In this document: one piece after another, positions 1 through 5,235 of the stretch
How the letters are laid out: each line of letters begins with the position of its first letter
How positions within the stretch are numbered: the stretch's first letter is position 1
Assembly: GCA_948579315.1 (NCBI GenBank)
Contig: CAPAOL010000029.1
Coordinates: 1 to 9,247 of the forward strand
DNA: 9,247 nucleotides
Source: an uncultured Phocaeicola sp.
Lineage (GTDB): Bacteria; Bacteroidota; Bacteroidia; Bacteroidales; Bacteroidaceae
Reading direction: 5' to 3'
Position numbers and translations under genes: made by a program
The notes under the pieces: model-generated
Databases searched by the model: none
The model's input: only the letters and a program-made list of their open reading frames with translations
What the model was told of the DNA's origin: nothing

Positions 1-18
1 CTATGCTTTAAGGATGCT

Positions 19-56
19 AAAGCGTAGCTTTATCTAGTCTAAAGCTACGCTTTTTT
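19..56 (+). terminator. Rho-independent terminator, probably for a plus-strand gene left of the window
   Basis: A perfect 13-bp inverted repeat, AAAGCGTAGCTTT at 19-31 and AAAGCTACGCTTT at 41-53, encloses a 9-base loop. On the plus strand a run of six T begins within the 3' arm (51-56), the form expected of an intrinsic terminator for transcription entering from the left. Read on the minus strand the stem is followed by only three T, so it may also stop uxaA transcription, but less convincingly. No other terminator lies between it and the uxaA stop, so a shared bidirectional role is plausible. Bases 57-142 hold nothing else that I recognise. Confidence 0.75.
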
Positions 57-142
57 GTTCAACTTATCATTGAGTGGAGGATAGTAACTCTATAGTTCTA
101 ACAATGTTTCTTTTTATCTTCGATATATTTGTTTTATCAGAT

Positions 143-1633
143 TTATAAGGTTACGCCTGTTTTAAAGATAGCAATTTCGCGATAACCTTTCTTTTCATTG
201 TTTACGAATTCACCGCTTGCCACTTTGAGGATATAATCAATGAAGCGTTCGCAAGTCTTTTCCATCGGTTCGTTTTCTATAATCACACCAGCGTTGAAGT
301 CAATCCATCCCGGTTTGTTTTTAGCCAGCGTCGAATTGGTGGAAATCTTCATGGTTGGAACAAAAGTACCAAAAGGAGTACCGCGTCCGGTGGTGAAAAG
401 AACCATGTGACATCCGCTTGCAGCAAGGGTGGTGGCTGCAACCAAGTCATTGCCTGGGGCAGAAAGCAGATTAAGACCTTTTTTCTGTAAACGTTCGCCG
501 TAAGGCATCACGCCGGACACATAACTCTTTCCACACTTTTGGGTACATCCCAATGCTTTTTCTTCCAATGTAGAGATACCGCCGGCTTTGTTTCCCGGAG
601 AAGGGTTTTCGCCTACAGGCTCTCCGTGTGACAGGAAGTATTCTTTGAAATCATTAATCAGATGGACGGTCTGCTCGAACAAATCTTTGTTTTCGCAACG
701 GTTCATCAAGATAGTCTCTGCACCGAACATTTCCGGTACTTCGGTCAATACGCTTGTGCCTCCCTGTGCAATCAGGAAATCGGAGAACATACCCAGTAGC
801 GGGTTTGCCGTAATGCCGGAGAAGCCATCGGAACCTCCGCATTTCAATCCCACACGAAGTTCGGACAAAGGAACATCGGTACGTTCATCTTTAGAAGCCT
901 TTGCATACAAATCGCGCAGGATTTCCATTCCTTCTTCATATTCGTCACCTACCTTTTGAGTAACCATGAACTTCACACGATCTTCATCAAACTCGCCCAG
1001 GAATTCACGGAATACGTCCGGCTGGTTGTTTTCGCATCCTAAGCCTACTACCAATACGGCGCCCGCATTGGGGTGAAGCACCATGTCACGAAGAATCTTT
1101 TTCGTATTTTCATGGTCGTCGCCAAGTTGTGAACAGCCGTAGTTGTGCGGGAAAGCGACGATGGCATCCACACCTTTACCTTCAGTCTCGCGACGCAATC
1201 CTTCAGCCAATTGGCCGATGATACCGTTTACGCAACCTACCGTCGGGATAATCCATATTTCGTTTCTTACCCCTACATCACCGTTTTTGCGACGGTAACC
1301 TTTGAATGTAAGATCTTTGTGAGGAATATCCAAAGAAACTTGAATCGGGTTGTAAGTGTAATCCAACAATCCGGCGAGGTTGGTTTTGATGTTCGTTTCG
1401 TTCATCCAGTCACCTTGTTTTTTTGCCATTCGTGCATGTCCGATAGGATAACCGTACTTGATTACATTTTCGCCTTCAGCAAAATTCTTCAATGCGAATT
1501 TATGTCCGGCAGGAATGTCTTCGTTCAATGTAATCTCAATGCCATCTACAGAAAGATGCTCTCCTGCCGGGAGGTTAACAATGGCAACGGCAACGTTGTC
1601 GGCAGGATTAATTCTTAAATACTTTGTTTCCAT
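143..1633 (-). CDS. uxaA: Altronate dehydratase (UxaA), full length
   Basis: This cytoplasmic enzyme dehydrates D-altronate to 2-keto-3-deoxy-D-gluconate (KDG) in galacturonate breakdown. The 496 residues match the E. coli UxaA length of about 495. An N-terminal SAF-type domain (about 1-80, with GHKFAL at 43-48 and VIKYGYPIG at 57-65) precedes the large dehydratase domain (about 105-496). Visible family signatures are GDVGVRNE (118-125), PTVGCVNG (130-137), YGCSQLGDDH (165-174), GLGCENNQ (197-204), CGGSDGFSGITANP (265-278), TEVPEMFGAE (297-306), NPSPGNKAGGI (343-353), GCTQKCG (362-368), TGRGTPFG (415-422) and the terminal IFKTGVTL. The cysteines and histidine in these blocks are likely metal or catalytic ligands, by family knowledge. 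The gene starts 30 bases after the LacI-family gene ends, so the two are probably one transcript. Related sugar-acid dehydratases share this fold, but similarity to UxaA runs the whole length. No Shine-Dalgarno is evident, as usual in Bacteroidetes. Confidence 0.95.
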   Translation of the reverse strand: METKYLRINPADNVAVAIVNLPAGEHLSVDGIEITLNEDIPAGHKFALKNFAEGENVIKYGYPIGHARMAKKQGDWMNETNIKTNLAGLLDYTYNPIQVSLDIPHKDLTFKGYRRKNGDVGVRNEIWIIPTVGCVNGIIGQLAEGLRRETEGKGVDAIVAFPHNYGCSQLGDDHENTKKILRDMVLHPNAGAVLVVGLGCENNQPDVFREFLGEFDEDRVKFMVTQKVGDEYEEGMEILRDLYAKASKDERTDVPLSELRVGLKCGGSDGFSGITANPLLGMFSDFLIAQGGTSVLTEVPEMFGAETILMNRCENKDLFEQTVHLINDFKEYFLSHGEPVGENPSPGNKAGGISTLEEKALGCTQKCGKSYVSGVMPYGERLQKKGLNLLSAPGNDLVAATTLAASGCHMVLFTTGRGTPFGTFVPTMKISTNSTLAKNKPGWIDFNAGVIIENEPMEKTCERFIDYILKVASGEFVNNEKKGYREIAIFKTGVTL

Positions 1634-1663
1634 GTAATGTACTTGTAAAGTTGTACTTTGTTG

Positions 1664-2728
1664 TTATTTGCTATGGTAATAGTCTATTGTTTCTACCGTT
1701 AACAAGTCGATAGGCATATAGTTGATGCAGGTCACTTCTTTCTTGAAAATAAGGTGATCGCAAAGAGCTTTGATGCCATTGGCGCCTTGCAGTTCCGGTT
1801 GCTGGGCAATGAGGAAGGAGATACTTCCTTCTTTCAGGCAGGTGACATTCCGTTCCAGAAGGTCATAGCCTATCAGATTGAAATCTTTCTTTCCGCGACT
1901 TTGCAGGTATTCTCCAACTATATAGGCTTTAGAGTTGAATGTGATTCCGTTCTTCACTGTCGGGTAGGTACGGAAAAAATCATCCAGCATCTCATTGTCT
2001 TCATCGTTGCGTTCGGCATGCAAGTCGAGCTCCAGTATAGTACAAGACGGATGATGTTCTTTCATGTACTGCCTGAAACCGATTTCTCTGTTCTCTTGCT
2101 GGTTAGAACCCACAATTCCTTCATGTATCTTGCGGAAAATAACGATTTCCTTTTCATCCCGTGCCAGTAACATCATCATTCTGGCAGCGAAATATCCGCT
2201 TTGGCGTGAGTTCTGACCGAAGAAGGCGAGGGGAGGAACATCTTTGATGTTGGAGTCTATATATATATAAGGTATATCCAATGCCTGCAACTGGTCGGTG
2301 AAACCTTTTGTATATTGCGGAGCGGTAGGAGCTACCATCACTCCGTCCGGTTGTAAAGCTAGAATGGCTTCGCTGGCATTTTCGAATGAATGATAGTCGT
2401 ACGGATCGTAATAGTTGATTTTCACCGAAGTATTGAAATCCGAATAAGTGGCAATGGCTTCGTGGATACCGGTTTCTACCGCTGTCCAGTATTCGCCTTC
2501 CAGATGTTCCGGCAGCAGACAGATAAACGTATACTTCTTATTGGAAGCTAAAGCACTGGCGTACATGTTGGGTTGGTAGTCAAGCTGCTTCAGAATTTCT
2601 TCTACGCGTTTCTTGCTTGCTTCCGACACTCCGCTACGTCCATGAATAACACGGTCTACTGTTCCCACTGATACATCTGCCAGACGGGCGATGTCTTTGA
2701 TTCTGATCCTTTCGGGCAATTTGTTCAT
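1664..2728 (-). CDS. LacI-family transcriptional repressor of the uronate genes
   Basis: A 354-residue regulator in two parts. Residues 8-55 are a LacI-type helix-turn-helix: IRIKDIARLADVSVGTVDRV, with recognition helix around 20-30 (SVGTVDRVIHG), then VSEASKKRVEEILKQLDYQPN leading into the hinge (about 54-62, with ASALAS). Residues about 66-350 resemble a type I periplasmic-binding-protein effector domain, seen in YTFICLLPEHLEGEYW, PDGVMVAP (127-134), IPYIYIDSN (152-160) and FNLIGYDLLERN (283-294). It is the first gene of the minus-strand unit with uxaA and diverges from kdgK-eda. Two identical-type operator sites flank the promoters in the spacer, so it most likely represses both arms and itself until a pathway intermediate binds; the effector (altronate, KDG or KDPG, for example) cannot be read from sequence. 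The start at 2728 places the helix-turn-helix at the usual distance from the N-terminus. The family is certain; the target assignment is inferred from position. Confidence 0.92.
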   Translation of the reverse strand: MNKLPERIRIKDIARLADVSVGTVDRVIHGRSGVSEASKKRVEEILKQLDYQPNMYASALASNKKYTFICLLPEHLEGEYWTAVETGIHEAIATYSDFNTSVKINYYDPYDYHSFENASEAILALQPDGVMVAPTAPQYTKGFTDQLQALDIPYIYIDSNIKDVPPLAFFGQNSRQSGYFAARMMMLLARDEKEIVIFRKIHEGIVGSNQQENREIGFRQYMKEHHPSCTILELDLHAERNDEDNEMLDDFFRTYPTVKNGITFNSKAYIVGEYLQSRGKKDFNLIGYDLLERNVTCLKEGSISFLIAQQPELQGANGIKALCDHLIFKKEVTCINYMPIDLLTVETIDYYHSK

Positions 2729-2754
2729 ACGATAACCTTTAATTTATATAGGTT

Positions 2755-2771
2755 TTTGTGCTCGCACACAA
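2755..2771. promoter_or_regulatory. Candidate LacI-family operator 1, in the lacI-uxaA leader
   Basis: TTTGTGCTCGCACACAA contains the inverted repeat TGTGC-TC-GCACA (2757-2768). It matches the site at 2837-2853 at 15 of 17 bases. It lies about 20-30 bases downstream of the predicted start of the minus-strand transcript and before the lacI start codon, where a bound repressor would block elongation or initiation. The pairing of this site with the neighbouring LacI protein is inferred from repetition and position. Confidence 0.65.
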
Positions 2772-2794
2772 TAATAATCTTAATATTTTCGATA

Positions 2795-2825
2795 CAAATA
2801 TATAACAATTTTTGTAATTACGAAA
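2795..2825 (-). promoter_or_regulatory. Predicted Bacteroidetes promoter for lacI-uxaA
   Basis: On the minus strand TATATTTG (2802 down to 2795) matches the -7 consensus TAnnTTTG exactly. TTTC (2825 down to 2822) stands for the -33 TTTG with one mismatch, at a spacing of 19 bases. Transcription would start near 2788, giving a leader of about 60 bases that carries operator 1. The -33 part overlaps the central palindrome and the opposing promoter region. Confidence 0.55.
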
Positions 2826-2831
2826 ATTGTT
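2804..2831. repeat. 28-base near-perfect palindrome between the divergent promoters
   Basis: Bases 2804-2831 read as an inverted repeat about a TAATTA centre: 13 of 14 pairs match, and the only mismatch is T2813 against G2822. Arms run AACAATTTTTGTAA and TTACGAAAATTGTT. It contains the TTTG of the plus-strand promoter and the TTTC of the minus-strand promoter. It does not resemble the TGTGC-GCACA operators, so it may bind another dimeric regulator, or may partly reflect the mirrored layout of two back-to-back promoters. Confidence 0.6.
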
Positions 2832-2840
2832 GTATCTTTG
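2811..2840 (+). promoter_or_regulatory. Predicted Bacteroidetes promoter for kdgK-eda
   Basis: TTTG at 2811-2814 and TATCTTTG at 2833-2840 match the -33 TTTG and -7 TAnnTTTG elements, with an 18-base spacer, slightly short of the usual 19-21. Transcription would begin near 2846-2848, leaving a leader of about 135 bases before kdgK. Operator 2 overlaps the last bases of the -7 element and the predicted start point, so a bound repressor would exclude the polymerase. Confidence 0.6.
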
Positions 2841-2853
2841 TGCCCGCACACGA
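2837..2853. promoter_or_regulatory. Candidate LacI-family operator 2, on the kdgK promoter
   Basis: TTTGTGCCCGCACACGA contains the inverted repeat TGTGC-CC-GCACA (2839-2850), the same core as operator 1. The centres of the two cores are 82 bases apart, about eight helical turns, compatible with looping by a tetramer or by paired dimers. Its overlap with the -7 element argues for repression of kdgK-eda. Confidence 0.7.
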
Positions 2854-2982
2854 AAGGTATATGATGTTAGTTGTTTTATGAATTAATAATCATGTTATCA
2901 GTGCGTTAAGCTTTAAAATAGGGCTAGAATGATAAATTGAAAGTTCATAATATTAATAACTTAGAATTTAAAACATAAGATT

Positions 2983-4008
2983 ATGGGAAAGAAAGTCGTT
3001 ACATTAGGCGAAATCATGCTTAGATTATCAACTCCGGGTAATACTCGTTTTGTTCAATCTGACTCTTTTGATGTAGTATATGGTGGTGGAGAAGCTAACG
3101 TTGCAGTGAGCTGTGCCAACTACGGACATGACGCCTATTTCGTAACTAAATTACCGAAACACGAAATTGGACAGTCTGCTGTTAATGCATTGCGCAAATA
3201 TGGCGTAAAGACAGACTTTATTGCCCGTGGTGGCGACCGTGTAGGTATCTACTATCTAGAAACAGGTGCTTCTATGCGTCCTAGCAAAGTTATTTATGAC
3301 CGTGCTCACTCTGCTATTGCTGAAGCTGACGCTGCTGATTTCGACTTTGATGCTATCATGGAAGGTGCTGACTGGTTCCACTGGTCTGGTATCACTCCGG
3401 CTATTTCTGACAAGGCTGCCGAATTGACTCGTCTGGCTTGTGAAGCTGCAAAACGTCACGGTGTAACTGTTTCTGTTGACTTGAACTTCCGTAAGAAACT
3501 GTGGACAAAAGAAAAAGCACAGTCTATCATGAAACCGTTGATGCAGTTTGTTGACGTATGTATCGGCAATGAAGAAGACGCAGAACTTTGCCTGGGCTTC
3601 AAACCGGACGCAGACGTTGAGGCTGGCCACACTGATGCTGAAGGCTACAAAGGTATTTTCCAGCAGATGATGAAAGAATTCGGATTCAAATATGTAGTTT
3701 CTACATTGCGCGAATCTTTCTCTGCTACTCACAACGGTTGGAAAGCTATGATTTACAACGGAGAAGAATTCTATACTTCAAAACGTTATGATATCGACCC
3801 GATTATTGACCGCGTAGGTGGTGGTGACTCATTCTCCGGTGGTATCATCCACGGTTTGATGACTAAACCTAATCAGGGCGAAGCTCTTGAATTTGCTGTG
3901 GCTGCATCTGCTTTGAAACACACTATTAATGGTGACTTCAACCTTGTTTCTGTAGAAGAAGTTGAAGCTTTGGCTGGTGGTGACGCAAGCGGTCGCGTAC
4001 AGAGATAA
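2983..4008 (+). CDS. kdgK: 2-keto-3-deoxygluconate kinase (PfkB family)
   Basis: This cytoplasmic sugar kinase is predicted to phosphorylate KDG to KDPG with ATP, the step between UxaA and the aldolase. The 341 residues carry PfkB/ribokinase features: GEIMLRL near the start (9-15), the substrate-side glycine motif YGGGEANVAV (33-42), VSVDLNFR (163-170) as found in KDG kinases, IGNEEDAE (194-201), and the C-terminal signature DRVGGGDSFSGG (276-287) with the likely catalytic base Asp282; the usual GAGD is GGGD here. The family alone would also allow a fructokinase, but the neighbours altronate dehydratase and KDPG aldolase fix the likely substrate. The ATG at 2983 places the first strand at the usual spot. 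Upstream is the long leader from the repressed promoter; eda follows after 78 bases. Codon choice is strongly biased (GGT, GCT, CGT), suggesting high expression. Confidence 0.93.
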   Translation: MGKKVVTLGEIMLRLSTPGNTRFVQSDSFDVVYGGGEANVAVSCANYGHDAYFVTKLPKHEIGQSAVNALRKYGVKTDFIARGGDRVGIYYLETGASMRPSKVIYDRAHSAIAEADAADFDFDAIMEGADWFHWSGITPAISDKAAELTRLACEAAKRHGVTVSVDLNFRKKLWTKEKAQSIMKPLMQFVDVCIGNEEDAELCLGFKPDADVEAGHTDAEGYKGIFQQMMKEFGFKYVVSTLRESFSATHNGWKAMIYNGEEFYTSKRYDIDPIIDRVGGGDSFSGGIIHGLMTKPNQGEALEFAVAASALKHTINGDFNLVSVEEVEALAGGDASGRVQR

Positions 4009-4011
4009 GCT

Positions 4012-4034
4012 GAGAGTTGAAAATAGAGAGTTGA
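4012..4034 (+). repeat. Short direct repeat in the kdgK-eda spacer
   Basis: GAGAGTTGA occurs at 4012-4020 and again at 4026-4034, 14 bases apart, just after the kdgK stop codon. The second copy can also form a weak 6-bp hairpin (GAGTTG 4028-4033 with CAACTC 4047-4052). There is no T-rich tail, so it does not look like a terminator. A purpose cannot be assigned. Confidence 0.5.
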
Positions 4035-4086
4035 GAATTTGAAAAACAACTCATTTACCAATTCGTTTAAAATAATAAATAATAAG

Positions 4087-4755
4087 ATGGCAAAATTCGA
4101 TAAAATAGCCGTATTAAATAAGATCGGCTCTACAGGAATGGTTCCTGTATTCTATCACAAAGATGTAGAAGTTGCAAAGAAAGTAGTAAAGGCATGTTAT
4201 GACGGTGGTGTTCGTGCTTTCGAATTTACCAACCGTGGTGACTTTGCACAGGAAGTATTTGCTGAAATCGTTAAGTTCGCAGCAAAAGAATGTCCTGAAA
4301 TGGCAATCGGTATCGGTTCTATCGTTGACCCGGCTACTGCTGCTATGTATTTGCAGCTGGGTGCTAACTTCGTAGTAGGTCCGTTGTTTAATCCTGAAAT
4401 TGCTAAGGTCTGTAACCGTCGTTCGGTAGCTTATACTCCGGGATGTGGTTCCGTATCAGAAGTTGGTTTTGCACAGGAAGTAGGTTGCGATCTTTGCAAA
4501 GTATTCCCGGGTGATGTTTACGGAACTAACTTCGTGAAAGGCTTAATGGCTCCGATGCCATGGTCTAAGTTGATGGTAACAGGTGGGGTAGAACCTACTA
4601 AAGAGAACCTGACTGGATGGATCAAAGCTGGTGTATTCTGCGTAGGTATGGGTTCTAAATTGTTCCCGAAAGATAAAGTGGCAGCAGAAGACTGGGCTTA
4701 TGTAACTGCAAAATGTGAAGAAGCTCTCGGTTATATTGCCGAAGCTCGTAAATAA
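4087..4755 (+). CDS. eda: KDPG aldolase (2-dehydro-3-deoxy-phosphogluconate aldolase)
   Basis: This class I aldolase splits KDPG into pyruvate and glyceraldehyde 3-phosphate, ending the uronate pathway and feeding glycolysis. Using the ATG at 4087 the protein has 222 residues, close to the E. coli Eda length of 213. Key blocks are GMVPVFYHKD (17-26), FEFTNRGD (45-52) with Glu46 as likely proton shuttle, GIGSIVDP (75-82), GANFVVGP (92-99), TPGCGSVSE (117-125), the Schiff-base Lys138 in CKVFPGD (137-143), and TGGVEP (165-170) for phosphate binding. Reading could open upstream at a TTG (4039), but those 16 residues are rich in Asn and Lys and outside the family fold, so the ATG is preferred. The 78-base gap after kdgK has no terminator, so co-transcription is likely. 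Codon bias matches kdgK. Some family members also cleave related 2-keto-4-hydroxy acids. Confidence 0.94.
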   Translation: MAKFDKIAVLNKIGSTGMVPVFYHKDVEVAKKVVKACYDGGVRAFEFTNRGDFAQEVFAEIVKFAAKECPEMAIGIGSIVDPATAAMYLQLGANFVVGPLFNPEIAKVCNRRSVAYTPGCGSVSEVGFAQEVGCDLCKVFPGDVYGTNFVKGLMAPMPWSKLMVTGGVEPTKENLTGWIKAGVFCVGMGSKLFPKDKVAAEDWAYVTAKCEEALGYIAEARK

Positions 4756-4797
4756 GACTCATAAATTAAGGTTAGAGAGCGAAAGCTGTCTATAATA

Positions 4798-4825
4798 AAA
4801 AGAGGTTGATGCGACAGCCTCTTTT
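4798..4825 (+). terminator. Terminator-like hairpin after eda
   Basis: AAAAGAGGTTG (4798-4808) pairs with CAGCCTCTTTT (4815-4825) across a 6-base loop; ten Watson-Crick pairs and one G-T pair. The A-rich foot and T-rich 3' arm give a weak U tract within the stem. It begins 42 bases after the eda stop codon and is the first plausible end of the kdgK-eda message. Confidence 0.7.
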
Positions 4826-4876
4826 AAAATATGCCTCAAGGGTTAGTTAGTTTAGTTAGTAAATGAGGCATATTTT
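4826..4876 (+). terminator. Second hairpin, 13-bp stem with a TTAG-rich 25-base loop
   Basis: AAAATATGCCTCA (4826-4838) is perfectly complementary to TGAGGCATATTTT (4864-4876). The unusually long loop holds GTTAGTTAG and TTTAGTTAGT, an imperfect duplication. The stem abuts the first hairpin with no gap. The T-rich 3' arm and following CATTTTG resemble a terminator, but the large loop is atypical; it could instead be a structured RNA element. Confidence 0.55.
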
Positions 4877-4905
4877 CATTTTGTTTAAAGGTGTTTAAAG
4901 GGGAT

Positions 4906-4950
4906 AAGCCATCGGAATGAGTGACTCATTTCGGTGGCTTGTTTTGTTTC
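4906..4950 (+). terminator. Third hairpin, strong terminator
   Basis: AAGCCATCGGAATGA (4906-4920) pairs with TCATTTCGGTGGCTT (4926-4940) over 15 positions, two of them G-T, around a 5-base loop GTGAC. GTTTTGTTTC follows, a good U-rich tail. This is the most terminator-like of the three, yet no gene lies between it and the earlier hairpins. Confidence 0.75.
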
Positions 4951-5086
4951 TATTATTTCCTATAGTGGGATATTGATATTTTCTATAAATGACTAGTTGG
5001 GGTGAAAAAGTGCGCAAAAATATTGTTTGTAACATCACTTTTAGTAACTTTTTCCGAATGACATTCCATTATCTCAAATAAATGAT

Positions 5087-5094
5087 TACTTTTG
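5087..5094 (+). promoter_or_regulatory. Candidate -7 element of the HTCS promoter
   Basis: TACTTTTG fits the Bacteroidetes -7 consensus TAnnTTTG. No clear TTTG lies 19-21 bases upstream, so the assignment is weak. If correct, transcription starts near 5101 and the leader is about 135 bases. It is the best match that I see in the spacer at a sensible distance from the start codon. Confidence 0.35.
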
Positions 5095-5143
5095 TTGTGA
5101 ATCTTAGGATTCGCTGCCATGAAAAGCCGTCAAATCTTTTTTA

Positions 5144-5165
5144 AGAAACTAACCTTTAAGTTTCT
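5144..5165 (+). other. Small leader hairpin upstream of the HTCS gene
   Basis: AGAAACT (5144-5150) and AGTTTCT (5159-5165) form a perfect 7-bp inverted repeat with an 8-base loop. It falls in the predicted HTCS leader, about 70 bases before the start codon. The stem is A/T-rich and has no adjoining T run; a role is unknown. Confidence 0.35.
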
Positions 5166-5235
5166 ATATAAATAATCTATTGATTATATTTTGTTATGTA
5201 CTAAAAAGGTTATTATAATTATATTTTCTGATTGT

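Larger units (their letters stand above)
4756..5235. other. 480-base non-coding spacer between eda and the HTCS gene
   Basis: No convincing protein gene lies here on either strand. In order it holds a small GNRA-type hairpin (AGC-GAAA-GCT within 4774-4790), three larger hairpins (listed separately), an A/T-rich stretch, a candidate promoter at 5087-5094, and a leader hairpin at 5144-5165. The span is long for a simple gene boundary, and transcription could in principle start and stop inside it. Confidence 0.6.

Noticed and set aside
588..1618. Plus-strand open frames of 123 and 157 codons opposite uxaA
   Set aside because: uxaA is conserved over its whole length on the other strand. These frames have no recognisable domain or credible start context.
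2861..2881. Tiny leader frame (MMLVVL) in the kdgK leader
   Set aside because: Six codons without a ribosome-binding signal and with no codon run or alternative hairpins to suggest attenuation; expected by chance in A/T-rich DNA.
2854..2982. Riboswitch in the long kdgK leader
   Set aside because: The stretch is A/T-rich with no stable multi-stem fold or known aptamer motif visible by eye, and control is better explained by the operators.
4039..4086. TTG start giving eda 16 extra residues
   Set aside because: The added residues are low-complexity Asn/Lys encoded by A/T-rich spacer, and the ATG at 4087 begins the family fold at the expected place.
5191..5235. TTG start giving the HTCS 15 extra residues
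   Set aside because: The ATG at 5236 starts directly before a standard signal segment; the extension would place a second hydrophobic patch ahead of it.
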